64,000 nt of DNA, taken from the NCBI RefSeq assembly GCF_900104795.1, contig NZ_FNTG01000001.1, positions 1,054,001-1,118,000 on the forward strand. The letters run 5' to 3'. The translations under genes and the position numbers were made by a program. The notes beneath the pieces were generated by a model. That model did not search any database. It was not told where the DNA came from and saw only the letters and a program-made list of their open reading frames with translations. Shown here piece by piece: positions 50,935-60,354 of this stretch. Position 1 is the first letter of the stretch; each line of letters starts with the position of its first letter. This DNA comes from Burkholderia sp. WP9. Lineage in GTDB: Bacteria; Pseudomonadota; Gammaproteobacteria; Burkholderiales; Burkholderiaceae.

Positions 50935-52230
50935 ATGACTTCATCGCTTGCGATTCGCCGTTGGTGGACGATCATGCCGATCGTATTCATCACCTACAGC
51001 CTCGCTTATCTGGATCGCGCGAACTACGGTTTTGCGTCGGCCGCCGGCATCAACCAGGATCTCGGCATCAGCAAGGGACTGTCGTCGCTGATCGGCGCGC
51101 TGTTCTTCCTCGGTTATTTCTTCTTCCAGATTCCCGGCGCGATCTACGCGGAACGCCGCAGCGTCAAGAAGCTCGTGTTCTGGAGCCTGGTGCTGTGGGG
51201 CGGCTGCGCGGCGCTCACCGGCATGGTCAGCAATATTCCGTCGTTGATGGTGATCCGCTTCGTGCTCGGCGTGGTCGAAGCCGCCGTGATGCCGGCCATG
51301 CTGATTTTCATCAGCAACTGGTTCACCAAAAGCGAGCGCTCGCGCGCCAACACTTTCCTGATTCTCGGCAATCCGGTGACGGTGCTGTGGATGTCGGTGG
51401 TGTCGGGCTATCTGGTGCATTCGTTCGGCTGGCGTCACATGTTCATCGCCGAAGGCGCGCCCGCGATCCTGTGGGCGGTGATCTGGTGGTTCATCGTGAA
51501 GGACAAGCCGCAACAGGTGTCGTGGCTCACGCAGCAGCAGAAGGACGACCTCGCCGAAACGCTGCGCGCCGAGCAGGCCGCGATCAAGCCGGTGCGCAAC
51601 TATAGCGACGCGTTCAAAACGCCCGCAGTGATCAAGCTGTGCGCGCAATATTTCTGCTGGAGCATCGGCGTGTACGGTTTCGTGCTGTGGCTGCCGTCGA
51701 TCCTGAAGAACAGTTCGACGCTCGGTATGGTCGAAACCGGCTGGCTTTCGGCGCTGCCGTACCTCGCCGCGACCATCGCGATGCTTGCAGCTTCGTGGGC
51801 TTCGGATAAACTCAACCGCCGCAAGGTATTCGTGTGGCCGTTTCTGCTGGTCGGCGCGGTGGCGTTCGCGGCTTCTTACGCGCTCGGCTCCACGCACTTC
51901 TGGCTCTCGTATGCGCTGCTGGTGGTCGCCGGCGCCGCGATGTACGCGCCCTATGGCCCGTTCTTCGCGATCGTGCCGGAACTGCTGCCGAAGAACGTCG
52001 CGGGCGGCGCGATGGCGCTGATCAACAGCATGGGCGCGCTCGGTTCGTTCGTCGGCTCGTATGTGGTCGGCTATCTGAATGGCGCGACCGGGTCGCCCGC
52101 CGCGTCGTATGCATTCATGAGCGTGGCGCTCGTCGCCGCCGTGATCCTGACGCTGATCGTCAAACCGCAGGCGCAGGAACAGAACAACGTGTCCGCGGCT
52201 CGCCACCCTGTTGCAAGGAAAATAAGCTGA
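50935..52230 (+). CDS. kguT: 2-Ketogluconate transporter, MFS family
   Basis: A 431-residue inner-membrane major-facilitator protein with 12 helices, of the anion:cation symporter branch (ACS, phthalate permease-like). The N-terminus (LDRANYGFASAAGINQDLGIS) and the paired RSR/RxxGRK-type loops between helices 2-3 and 8-9 fit the subfamily. AAGGAGA precedes ATG 50935. It overlaps the next gene by one base (TGATG). Its place between kinase and dehydrogenase supports 2-ketogluconate as cargo. A 124-base gap to kguK contains a small hairpin (CCGGCGC-GTC-GCGCCGG) at 50831-50847. Confidence 0.9.
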   Translation: MTSSLAIRRWWTIMPIVFITYSLAYLDRANYGFASAAGINQDLGISKGLSSLIGALFFLGYFFFQIPGAIYAERRSVKKLVFWSLVLWGGCAALTGMVSNIPSLMVIRFVLGVVEAAVMPAMLIFISNWFTKSERSRANTFLILGNPVTVLWMSVVSGYLVHSFGWRHMFIAEGAPAILWAVIWWFIVKDKPQQVSWLTQQQKDDLAETLRAEQAAIKPVRNYSDAFKTPAVIKLCAQYFCWSIGVYGFVLWLPSILKNSSTLGMVETGWLSALPYLAATIAMLAASWASDKLNRRKVFVWPFLLVGAVAFAASYALGSTHFWLSYALLVVAGAAMYAPYGPFFAIVPELLPKNVAGGAMALINSMGALGSFVGSYVVGYLNGATGSPAASYAFMSVALVAAVILTLIVKPQAQEQNNVSAARHPVARKIS

Positions 52231-53195
52231 TGAAGAAGATCGTCGCCTGGAGGTCGTTGCCCGAAGATGTGCTCGCCTATCTGCAACAGCATGCGCAAGT
52301 GGTGCAGGTCGATGCCGCGCAGCACGACACATTCGTGGCCGCGCTGAAAGACGCGGACGGCGGCATCGGTTCGAGCGTGAAGATCACGCCGGCCATGCTC
52401 GAAGGCGCGACGCGGCTCAAGGCGCTGTCGACCATCTCGGTGGGCTTCGATCAGTTCGACGTGGCCGATCTCACGCGCCGCGGCATCGTGCTCGCGCACA
52501 CGCCGGACGTGTTGACCGAATCCACCGCGGACACGGTGTTCTCGCTGATTCTCGCGTCGGCGCGGCGGGTGGTCGAACTCGCCGAGTGGGTGAAGGCCGG
52601 GCACTGGCAGCACAGCATCGGAGCGGCGCAGTTCGGCGTGGACGTGCAGGGCAAGACGCTCGGCATCGTCGGGCTCGGGCGGATTGGCGGCGCGGTGGCG
52701 CGGCGCGCGGCGCTCGGCTTCAACATGAAGGTGCTGTACACCAACCGCTCGCCGAACCCGCAAGCCGAAGAGGCTTACGGCGCGCGGCGCGTCGAGTTGG
52801 CCGAACTGCTCGCCACTTCCGATTTTGTCTGCCTGCAAGTGCCTTTGACGCCGGAGACGAAGCATCTGATCGGCGCGGCTGAACTGAAATCGATGAAGAA
52901 GAGCGCGATCCTGATCAACGCCTCGCGCGGCGCGACCGTCGACGAAACGGCGCTGATCGAGGCGCTGCAAAACGGCACGATCCACGGCGCCGGTCTCGAC
53001 GTGTTCGACACCGAACCGCTGCCGGCCGACTCGCCGCTCCTGAAGCTCGCGAACGTGGTCGCGCTGCCGCATATCGGTTCGGCGACGCACGAAACCCGTC
53101 ACGCGATGGCGCTGAACGCGGCGGAAAACCTCGTCGCCGCGCTCGACGGCACACTGACCAGCAACATCGTCAATCGCGAAGTGCTTTCTCAATGA
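52230..53195 (+). CDS. kguD: 2-Keto-6-phosphogluconate reductase, D-2-hydroxyacid dehydrogenase family
   Basis: A 321-residue NAD(P)H-dependent reductase that would convert 2-keto-6-phosphogluconate to 6-phosphogluconate, feeding the pentose-phosphate/Entner-Doudoroff routes. The Rossmann motif is GIVGLGRIGGAVARRA (residues 145-160), and the catalytic residues Arg233 (NASRGATVDE), Glu262 (DTEPLP) and His281 (LPHIGSAT) are all present. The start ATG at 52230 overlaps the kguT stop. An open frame upstream is a shadow of kguT. It is the last enzyme gene of the operon. Confidence 0.92.
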   Translation: MKKIVAWRSLPEDVLAYLQQHAQVVQVDAAQHDTFVAALKDADGGIGSSVKITPAMLEGATRLKALSTISVGFDQFDVADLTRRGIVLAHTPDVLTESTADTVFSLILASARRVVELAEWVKAGHWQHSIGAAQFGVDVQGKTLGIVGLGRIGGAVARRAALGFNMKVLYTNRSPNPQAEEAYGARRVELAELLATSDFVCLQVPLTPETKHLIGAAELKSMKKSAILINASRGATVDETALIEALQNGTIHGAGLDVFDTEPLPADSPLLKLANVVALPHIGSATHETRHAMALNAAENLVAALDGTLTSNIVNREVLSQ

Positions 53196-53226
53196 GCCGA
53201 ACCACGCGCCAAGCCACGAGACGCCG

Positions 53227-54327
53227 ATGAGCACGACCCCGCAGGCCGCGCCGCGCCGCGCGACGATCACCGACGTCGCGCGCGAAGCCGGCACCGGCAA
53301 GACCAGCATTTCGCGCTATCTGAACGGCGAGATGAGCGTGCTGTCGCCTGAACTGCGCGCGCGCATCGAGGCCGCGATCGCGCGCCTGAACTATCAGCCG
53401 AACCAGATGGCGCGCGGCCTCAAGCGTGGCCGCAACCGTCTGATCGGCATGCTGGTGGCCGACCTGACGAATCCCTACACAGTCGAAGTGCTGCAAGGCG
53501 TGGAAGCGGCGTGCCACGCGCTCGGCCTGATGCCGCTGATTTGCCATGCGGCGAACGAAGTGGAGATGGAGCGGCGCTATCTGCAACTGCTCACCACGTA
53601 CCGGGTGGAAGGCGTGATCGTCAACGCAATCGGCGTGCGTGAGGAAACCCTGCGGCCCGTGGGCGGCGGAGGGATTCCGGTGGTGCTGGTCGACCGTCTG
53701 GTGGACGGGCTCGTCGCGGATATGGTCGGTCTCGACAACCAGGCGGCGGCCGAACTCGGCACGCGGCATCTGCTGGACAATGGTTTCGACGATATCTGGT
53801 TCGTCGTTCAGCCTTTCGAGCAGGTCAGCTCGCGGCAACTGCGCGAAGCGGCGTTTCGCGAGGCGATGAGCGCTCAGAGCGGGCAACCTGGACAGCGCGA
53901 AGGGAAGGGCGCCGCGCGCGGTCACACGCTCGTGCTGAATCTCGCGGACGCAGCCGAAGTCGAGCGCAGCCTCGCCGAACTGGACCGTGCGATCGATGCG
54001 GCGGCCCGCGCGCGCGAAACTGCCGGCGGCACGGGCAAGTCCGCGCGCGTCGCGCTGTTTGCGGCCAATGCGCCCGTTGCGCTGCGTCTCGCCTTGCATC
54101 TGAAAGCGCGCTATGGCGCCGACTGGCAGGCCCGCGCCGCGCTGCTTTCCATCGACGACCCCGACTGGGCCGAATTGACCGGCGTCACGACGATCCGCCA
54201 GCCGACCTACGAGATCGGCTACCGTGCGGTCGAGTTCCTGCATGAGCGCATCGAAGGCGTTCAGACGACCGCGCGCGATTGCCTGCTGCCTGGCGAACTG
54301 ATCGTCCGCGCCTCCACTTTGCGCTGA
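53227..54327 (+). CDS. ptxS: LacI family repressor of 2-ketogluconate utilisation
   Basis: A 366-residue LacI/GalR repressor. The helix-turn-helix and hinge are at residues 12-60 (ATITDVAREAGTGKTSISRYL; PNQMARGLKRGRNRLIG). The sugar-binding domain follows, with an insertion of Gln/Gly/Ala-rich sequence around residues 217-270 that makes it longer than the usual 330. It lies 31 bases after kguD on the same strand. By context it binds the 24-bp palindrome at 48797 and is released by 2-ketogluconate or its phosphate, as PtxS is in Pseudomonas. Confidence 0.88.
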   Translation: MSTTPQAAPRRATITDVAREAGTGKTSISRYLNGEMSVLSPELRARIEAAIARLNYQPNQMARGLKRGRNRLIGMLVADLTNPYTVEVLQGVEAACHALGLMPLICHAANEVEMERRYLQLLTTYRVEGVIVNAIGVREETLRPVGGGGIPVVLVDRLVDGLVADMVGLDNQAAAELGTRHLLDNGFDDIWFVVQPFEQVSSRQLREAAFREAMSAQSGQPGQREGKGAARGHTLVLNLADAAEVERSLAELDRAIDAAARARETAGGTGKSARVALFAANAPVALRLALHLKARYGADWQARAALLSIDDPDWAELTGVTTIRQPTYEIGYRAVEFLHERIEGVQTTARDCLLPGELIVRASTLR

Positions 54328-54398
54328 ATTCCCGCCGATCTGCGATCATTCGGGCTGCGGCGCGCAGTGGGTGCGCGCCGGTCATCGCAAGGAAACTC

Positions 54399-55229
54399 AT
54401 GGTTGTTGCACCGCTTACCCTCTCGAGTCTCGCCCTCGCGACGCTGCTCGTCGCCGCTTTACCTTTCCTGATCTACCGCCGTCTGCGCCGGCCGCTCGCG
54501 CTCAAGCCGCGTGACGCCATCACCGGCGTGGCCGTGTTTGCGTTCTTCGCCATGGTGATCGAGCGCGCGCTGAACGACTTCGTGCTGCATCGGAACGAAG
54601 CGAGCGCGACCTTTCTGTCGAATCCGGTCGCCTTCGTCGTATACGGCGCGCTTGCCGCGGGTATCTGCGAGGAAGTGGGGCGGTTCATCGGCATGCGGCT
54701 GCTGCTCAAACGCGCGGCGGCGAAGTCCGGCTCCACGGCGTTCACGGCGGGCAAGGGCGATAGCGGCGCGGATGGCACCGCGCTGACCTACGGCCTGGGC
54801 CACGGCGGCGCCGAAGCCTGGCTCGTCGGCGTGCTGGTGCAGATTCAATGGATTCTGTTCGCGATCTTCGAAAACCGCGGTGAACTGGACGGCTATCTGA
54901 GCAATCTGCCTACCGACTCGGTGATGCGCATCCATCTGATTCTCGCCAGCCTGACGCCGCAGACCGCCGGCATTTTCGCGCTCGAACGCATTGCCGCGCT
55001 GGTGTTCCAGATCGGCTTGTCGGTGTTGATGTGGCGCGGCTTGCGGGCCGGCTGGCGCGGCATCCTGCCGCTCGCGATTGCATTGCATGCGCTGGTGGAC
55101 GTGCCTGCCGCGATGTTCCAGGCGCAACTCGTGCCGCTCGCGGCAGTGGACGCCGTGTATGCGGTCGGCGCGGTGATCGTCGCCGGGCTGCTGTTGCGGG
55201 CGTTCAGGCGTCCGGCGGTGGCGGCATGA
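54399..55229 (+). CDS. YhfC family intramembrane protein
   Basis: A 276-residue inner-membrane protein with about eight helices of the YhfC family (putative glutamic-type intramembrane protease). Candidate catalytic residues are in GICEEVGRFIGM, YGLGHGGAEAW and ALHALVDVP, the conserved Glu/His pattern of the family. A polar loop follows the EEVGR helix (KSGSTAFTAGKGDSGADG). AAGGA lies nine bases before ATG 54399; the frame is open to 54279 but overlaps ptxS. Its cellular role is unknown. Confidence 0.82.
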   Translation: MVVAPLTLSSLALATLLVAALPFLIYRRLRRPLALKPRDAITGVAVFAFFAMVIERALNDFVLHRNEASATFLSNPVAFVVYGALAAGICEEVGRFIGMRLLLKRAAAKSGSTAFTAGKGDSGADGTALTYGLGHGGAEAWLVGVLVQIQWILFAIFENRGELDGYLSNLPTDSVMRIHLILASLTPQTAGIFALERIAALVFQIGLSVLMWRGLRAGWRGILPLAIALHALVDVPAAMFQAQLVPLAAVDAVYAVGAVIVAGLLLRAFRRPAVAA

Positions 55230-55240
55230 GGGCTGCGCTC

Positions 55241-55275
55241 GATGGCCGCGTTTGATGGCCGCGTTTGATGGCCGC
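55241..55275. repeat. Short tandem repeat GATGGCCGCGTTT
   Basis: Two perfect 13-bp copies (55241-55253, 55254-55266) and a partial third (to 55275), followed by more degenerate GATGGCC/GATGACC copies to about 55327. It lies in a 181-base intergenic gap. Confidence 0.7.
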
Positions 55276-55410
55276 ACGCCTGCCGCTTGATCGTTGCTTA
55301 ATGGCCGTTTGATGACCGCTTGATGGCGCGCTCGGTGCGCGCGCCATGTTGAACCATTGGCCGTTCTCTACAATCGGCCTCCTTTCACGCCTATCCTTTT
55401 GGCACTCCCC

Positions 55411-55776
55411 ATGGAAGCTTACCAATACGACTGCGCCAATCCCGAGTTCGAGGAACTGGCGCGCGTCATCAGCGATCTGTTTCCCGAGCAGACGCAGTTC
55501 ATCCAGCGTGCCGCGGAAGACGGCACGCCGACGCTGGCGGTTCACTGGGTGGCGATGCGGTTCGGCGCAACGGCGCGCCGTATCGTAATGACGGTGGTGA
55601 TTACGCCGGCGGCGCTGGCCCGTTATCGCGCCTCGCCGGCGCGGCTGCGTGGCCGCAGTTTCGCGGTGCTGCGCGCGTATGTCGAGGCCTCGCTGGGTTC
55701 GCTGGAGGAACAGTATGCGAACGGCGAGGCGGTGCCGCGTGAAGTCACGATCGAACTCGGCGACGAGTTTGCGTGA
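55411..55776 (+). CDS. Hypothetical protein, possibly DUF3022
   Basis: A 121-residue cytoplasmic protein, acidic at the N-terminus (MEAYQYDCANPEFEELARVI) with a mixed alpha/beta centre (LAVHWVAMRFGATARRIVMTVVITP) and a charged C-terminus. It resembles a Burkholderia-restricted family that I recall as DUF3022, but this is from memory of pattern only. The ATG at 55411 starts the conserved part; the frame opens at 55357. Function unknown. It is convergent with the effector-like gene. Confidence 0.75.
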   Translation: MEAYQYDCANPEFEELARVISDLFPEQTQFIQRAAEDGTPTLAVHWVAMRFGATARRIVMTVVITPAALARYRASPARLRGRSFAVLRAYVEASLGSLEEQYANGEAVPREVTIELGDEFA

Positions 55777-55803
55777 CGCCGTAGTCACGCAAGCCGGCGC
55801 GGC

Positions 55804-57915
55804 TCAGTCTCCGTCGTAGGGCTCGGCGATCTGATTGCCGGGGTGCTTCGCGTTGAAGTCCTCGCGTATCTTTTCCTTGAGGTTGTACGTGTCGGTTTCG
55901 CGCATGCGGGCGTCGTACTGATCCGAGATTCCACCGAGGACGAGCCCGGTGGTCGCAAGCGCGAAAGACAGGGCCGGCCCGACCACCGGCACGAATCCGA
56001 TCATGCCGCTCGCCAGATTGATCACGGAGGCGCCGAAGTCCATCCGGTCCTGTGGCGTCAGCTTGCCTGCCTTCTGCTTTTGCAGATACGTGTCCAGCGC
56101 GACGCCAAACGATGCGCCGCCAAGAGCGGTATTGATCGCCGCCGGCACCATCTGCATGCGCAGCGGCTTGGATATCTTCATCCAGTCGGGCCAGCTGTCG
56201 GTTTTCGAGAGTATGTTGGCCTGGCGCTTCGCAAAGAAATCCGTGTATTTGTCGGACCACTCCTTCAGCTTCGATGGACGCTCGCTTGCGGGCGTATCCC
56301 TCAGCAGTTTGCCGAGGTCGCCGAAAGCCGTCCTCGAATCGGTCAGCGCGTTTTCCCGCTCCTGCATGGCGCTGTTGAACTGGTCGTAGGCCGCGTGCTT
56401 CAGGCCCGCCAGCTGATCGAGCTGCTTGCCGAGTTCGAGCGCCTGCGGCTTGCCCGACTGGCGTGCGGCGTCTGCCGTATCGAAGCCCTGGCTCTTGAGT
56501 TGGGCGATGACGTCCCGTGCCTTGGCGTCGATGGTCTTGATATTCTCGTGGGCGTCGCTGGCCGCATCGGTGGTCGAGCTTTTCAGTTTTGTCGCGAGGT
56601 TCTGCATTTCGAAATACTGGGGGGCGAGATCGTTCGTCGCGTCCTGTATTTCAAGTTGCTGTACGTCGGGATTCGTTTTCGCGAGCTTTTCGATGACGTC
56701 GTCGCGCAAGCTTTGTTGTTGCTGCGCGAGCTGGTCGTCGATGTGTCCAGTGGTTTGCTTGTCGAGCGCGTCGATTTCGTCATCGAGCTTGCCGTGCGGA
56801 TCGAAGTCGGCAAAGTTCGCGGAGCTGCTCGGTCCGGCGACCGGTTGCGGAGCGCCTTGCGTCGCGCCACTGGGTCCGGCGACCGGTTCCGGCGCACCTT
56901 GCGTCGCGCCGCCCGGGCCTCGCCCTGCCTCGCCCGTGGATCCGCCAGTCACGGTGCCTGGTTGCCTAGCTGTTTGCAGCGTTCGTTTCGCCTGTTGCAG
57001 CTTGACCAGGTGATTGCCCAGATCGGTGCCGACGCCAATGGTGAGCTCGTTGATGCCCTGTGCCGTGGTCGCGCCCGCCGTGATGAAGTCCTTCGTCGGA
57101 TCCTGACCTTTATGCAATTTCTCCACGCCGGACAGAAAAGATAGCCCGCCTTTCGTGAAATAACTCGCGGCGGCATTCAGACGAGTACCCGTCAGAATGC
57201 CCAGGCGACCATTCGGTCCCAGAGGATCGAGCACGCTCTGGTTCGGCCGCTGCCACGCCGCGAGAGGCGTGTTCTTCAGGAGGGCGGAATCGTTGAAGCG
57301 CGCTTCGTCGAAGATGAGCGCGCGTGCATAGGTGCTCGCCGCCTTGCCATATTTTCCGTAGGTTGAAGCGGCATCCGCATGATGAGTGAGCGCGGACAGG
57401 TCGACGTTGGCCTTCTGTCCGATGGTGTCCAGCGACTCATCGCCTTTGGCGTTCTGCAGGGCAGTTTTGAGCCGGTCGATCTTCGACTGCAGTTCGGGCG
57501 TCGGTTTGTCTGATGCGTTCAATTGCCGCACGCGGTTATACGTCGACGCGGCCGCGATCAGGTGGTCGGTCGTATCGCGGCCCTGGTCGATATCCTGATC
57601 GACCGCGGCGAGCGACGCATTGAACGTCTCCATATCGGCAGCGACCTCGTTGCCGATGACCGCCTGCGTCGCCATGGCGTTAGCCTCGACATCGATCGTG
57701 CTGGCGGCTGCCGCCGCGCCGACCTCCCCGGAGGGCAACTGCGGAGCGGCCTTTATCGACGCGTCGGCTTTTGCGATGGGCGTGGATGGTTGAGCCGGGT
57801 TCTGCCGGTTGCCGACATGCGCTGGAGCGCCGCGATTCTGCGAGTTGGGTGCGTTGTCCTGAAGATCCGACATACCGTCGGGCCGGAACGGATAAGAGGC
57901 TGCATTGACTTTCAT
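55804..57915 (-). CDS. Large secreted effector/translocator-like protein
   Basis: A 703-residue protein without signal peptide. Its first 60 residues are Ser/Asn/Gln/Pro-rich (NAPNSQNRGAPAHVGNRQNP), like type III secretion leaders. Residues 75-320 are helical. A perfect-length 14-residue repeat (GATQGAPxPVAGPS) occurs twice at 336-363, forming a hinge. Residues 375-520 are charged and helical, probably coiled coil, and 586-662 contain two hydrophobic segments (PVVGPALSFALATTGLVLGG) able to enter a membrane. Architecture resembles HrpK/HrpF-type effectors or translocators, but no motif proves it. A good ribosome site (AGGAG) precedes ATG 57915. No secretion genes are nearby. Confidence 0.72.
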   Translation of the reverse strand: MKVNAASYPFRPDGMSDLQDNAPNSQNRGAPAHVGNRQNPAQPSTPIAKADASIKAAPQLPSGEVGAAAAASTIDVEANAMATQAVIGNEVAADMETFNASLAAVDQDIDQGRDTTDHLIAAASTYNRVRQLNASDKPTPELQSKIDRLKTALQNAKGDESLDTIGQKANVDLSALTHHADAASTYGKYGKAASTYARALIFDEARFNDSALLKNTPLAAWQRPNQSVLDPLGPNGRLGILTGTRLNAAASYFTKGGLSFLSGVEKLHKGQDPTKDFITAGATTAQGINELTIGVGTDLGNHLVKLQQAKRTLQTARQPGTVTGGSTGEAGRGPGGATQGAPEPVAGPSGATQGAPQPVAGPSSSANFADFDPHGKLDDEIDALDKQTTGHIDDQLAQQQQSLRDDVIEKLAKTNPDVQQLEIQDATNDLAPQYFEMQNLATKLKSSTTDAASDAHENIKTIDAKARDVIAQLKSQGFDTADAARQSGKPQALELGKQLDQLAGLKHAAYDQFNSAMQERENALTDSRTAFGDLGKLLRDTPASERPSKLKEWSDKYTDFFAKRQANILSKTDSWPDWMKISKPLRMQMVPAAINTALGGASFGVALDTYLQKQKAGKLTPQDRMDFGASVINLASGMIGFVPVVGPALSFALATTGLVLGGISDQYDARMRETDTYNLKEKIREDFNAKHPGNQIAEPYDGD
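56827..56910 (-). repeat. Two tandem 42-bp repeats inside the effector-like gene
   Basis: They encode the 14-residue unit GATQGAPxPVAGPS twice (residues 336-349 and 350-363), differing at one residue (Glu/Gln) and a few bases. A Pro/Gly-rich linker between two helical halves, it may vary in copy number among strains. Confidence 0.85.
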
Positions 57916-58203
57916 TGAAACTCCTGCGGGAAGGCGCCTCGTACAGTCACATCGTCATGCCGCCGGCGCACGTTGAGCGGTGTCCCATGCTCGCGCCGCC
58001 TGACCGTCCGGCGGAGGTGAATAAACATTTTTGTGACATAAGTTTCGTTGGTCCGGGTAAGCAAAAATTAATTAGATATACGGAATCTCGATCCGGGATG
58101 CACAACATTCAATTAGAATGCCGAACCAAGAAAATAACGAAGCGTGGCCCAGCCGCGCACTATCAATACAATCACCAGGGGACATGCAGGAGCATAAAGA
58201 CCG

Positions 58204-59508
58204 ATGACAAATCTCAATATTCCGGCGGCAGTATCCACACAAGACACACGGCGCCGCATCTTCGCGATCGTTGGCGCTTCATCGGGCAATCTCGTCGAGT
58301 GGTTCGACTTTTACGTGTATTCGTTCTGCGCGCTGTACTTTGCGCCGGCGTTCTTCCCGAGTGGCAATCCGACCACGCAGTTGCTCAACACCGCCGGCGT
58401 GTTCGCGGCAGGCTTCCTGATGCGTCCGATCGGCGGCTGGTTCTTCGGCCGTCTGGCCGACAAGCACGGCCGCCGCATGGCCATGATGGTGTCGGTGTTC
58501 ATGATGTGCGGCGGGTCGCTGGTGATCGCGCTCTTGCCCACCTACGCACAGATCGGCGCGCTCGCGCCGGCGCTGCTGCTGGTTGCGCGGCTGTTCCAGG
58601 GGTTGTCGGTGGGTGGCGAATATGGGACCAGCGCGACCTATATGAGTGAAGTCGCGCTCAAGGGGCGGCGCGGCTTTTTTGCGTCGTTCCAGTACGTGAC
58701 GCTGATCGGTGGGCAGTTGTGCGCGCTGCTCGTGCTGGTGGTGCTGCAACAAACGCTCTCCACTGAAGAGCTGAAGGCGTGGGGCTGGCGCGTGCCGTTC
58801 GTGATCGGCGCGCTGGCGGCCTTGATCGCGCTGTATCTGCGTAAATCGCTCGACGAAACCACCACGGCCGAGACGCGTCATCGCAAGGAAGCGGGCACGT
58901 TGCGCGGTCTGTGGGTGCACAAGGGCGCGTTCATGACCGTGCTCGGCTTCACGGCCGGCGGCTCGCTGATTTTCTACACGTTCACGACGTACATGCAGAA
59001 GTACCTGGTCAACACGGCAGGCATGCATGCCAAGACGGCCAGCAACGTGATGACTGCGGCGCTGTTCGTGTATATGGTGATGCAGCCGGCGTTCGGTGCA
59101 TTGTCGGACCGCATCGGCCGCCGCCGTTCCATGCTGTTCTTCGGGTTTTTCGCGACTATCGGCACGGTGCCGTTGCTGCACGCGCTGAAAGACGTGACGA
59201 GCCCATATGCGGCATTTGGCCTCGTGGTGTTGGCGCTCGCGATCGTGAGCTTCTACACGTCGATCAGCGGACTGATCAAGGCGGAAATGTTCCCGCCGGA
59301 AGTGCGCGCGCTGGGCGTGGGGTTGTCGTATGCGGTGGCCAATGCGATCTTCGGCGGCTCGGCGGAGTATGTCGCGCTGTGGTTGAAGCAGGCGGGCAGC
59401 GAGTCCACGTTCTACTGGTATGTGACGGCGATGTGCGCAATCGCCGGTGTCGTGGCGTTCCTGATGCGTGACCCTTCGAAAGAGGGCTATTTGCGGCACG
59501 AGCCGTGA
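58204..59508 (+). CDS. kgtP: 2-Oxoglutarate permease, KgtP-like MFS
   Basis: A 434-residue inner-membrane proton symporter of the metabolite:H+ branch of the MFS, 12 helices. It shares long identical stretches with E. coli KgtP as I know it ([54 protein letters not shown]). [12 protein letters not shown] and [11 protein letters not shown] are the two MFS loops. AGGAG lies about 13 bases before the ATG at 58204. It is divergent from the effector-like gene across 288 AT-rich bases. 2-Oxoglutarate is the likely substrate; another dicarboxylate is possible. Confidence 0.93.
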   Translation: MTNLNIPAAVSTQDTRRRIFAIVGASSGNLVEWFDFYVYSFCALYFAPAFFPSGNPTTQLLNTAGVFAAGFLMRPIGGWFFGRLADKHGRRMAMMVSVFMMCGGSLVIALLPTYAQIGALAPALLLVARLFQGLSVGGEYGTSATYMSEVALKGRRGFFASFQYVTLIGGQLCALLVLVVLQQTLSTEELKAWGWRVPFVIGALAALIALYLRKSLDETTTAETRHRKEAGTLRGLWVHKGAFMTVLGFTAGGSLIFYTFTTYMQKYLVNTAGMHAKTASNVMTAALFVYMVMQPAFGALSDRIGRRRSMLFFGFFATIGTVPLLHALKDVTSPYAAFGLVVLALAIVSFYTSISGLIKAEMFPPEVRALGVGLSYAVANAIFGGSAEYVALWLKQAGSESTFYWYVTAMCAIAGVVAFLMRDPSKEGYLRHEP

Positions 59509-59599
59509 GCCGCCAGCAAAGCCTCGAATCCACGCGCTTGTCGCGCGAGCGCGGTCGTGACCGGTCAGGCGCTCGCGCGGTCAGCGCCGCTAATCACGC

Positions 59600-60037
59600 C
59601 TAACTCGCCACGCGATAAACCTTTGCGAAGCGTGCCGCCTGTACCACACCGTAGTCGCCAGGCGCGTACTGCATGACCCAGTCGCCGGCGGCGCCGTGGA
59701 GCACGTCGCCACCGTTTGCCGAGCGCGCGAGCGTGAACGCTTCATGCATCTGTTTGGCCAGCACGACAGCGGGGCGGTTGCGGTACGCACCCGCTTCGCC
59801 GTGCGAGATCGTTGCGTCGGCGGGAACGTATTTGGCGTCGAAGCGTTCCCGTGAGACGACCCAGCGGTCACCCGTCGATCCGGTGATCAGCGCGTCGCCG
59901 CGGACGTAACGGTTCGGGCCTTCAAGGCTCATCAATTCGCCTTCGGCGGCGGCAAATTCCACGCTGACCGTTTCGTCTTTTACGACACGGCAGGCGTTAG
60001 CGTCTTGATTCAGATCGAGATTTTTGAGTTCGGTCAT
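59600..60037 (-). CDS. PGDYG domain protein
   Basis: A 145-residue protein ending in the APGDYGVVQAARFAKVYRV motif that defines the PGDYG family. The middle has RYVRGDALITGSTGDRWVVSRERF, read as beta strands. No signal peptide from the ATG at 60037; the frame is open upstream to 60178 without a ribosome site. The family has no established role, though members occur near phage- or ADP-ribose-related genes. It is a single gene here. Confidence 0.85.
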   Translation of the reverse strand: MTELKNLDLNQDANACRVVKDETVSVEFAAAEGELMSLEGPNRYVRGDALITGSTGDRWVVSRERFDAKYVPADATISHGEAGAYRNRPAVVLAKQMHEAFTLARSANGGDVLHGAAGDWVMQYAPGDYGVVQAARFAKVYRVAS

Positions 60038-60354
60038 AAAGCGAGCTGGTATGGGGAGCGGGGCGGCGGCGCAGGACTTCAGGTCTTCGGGCCGCGTACG
60101 ACTCGCATCATGCCAGATGCATCTGACGACCGGTTTCTTTTGCGATGAACAGCGGCGCGGAACGGCCGTGTGTCGCATATACGTGAAAAGACAAAACGGA
60201 AGGTTGCCGGATCGGCATGCGGATTCAGAGAAAGCGCGAATTGGTGGGGCGGAGCCGGTCTACGCGGCCGGTCATGCAATAAGCCCGGCCAATAAATTCG
60301 GCCAACCACCCCGGCGCGCGCCGCGGCATATCCGCGCGGCGCGCAGTGGGTTTC
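60038..60354. other. Intergenic region between two minus-strand genes
   Basis: About 317 bases, partly AT-richer (TGCGATGAACAGC, CGTGAAAAGACAAAACGGAAG). I see no convincing gene, hairpin terminator or strong promoter; it should hold the promoter of the PGDYG gene. Confidence 0.4.

Noticed and set aside
57916..58203. Possible type III regulatory boxes (PIP: TTCGN-N15-TTCG; hrpII: TTCG-N16-TTCG; HrpL: GGAACC-N15/16-CCAC) upstream of the effector-like gene
   Set aside because: The only close CGAA pair (58122 and 58138) has 12 bases between its members, not 15 or 16, and no GGAACC is present on the relevant strand.
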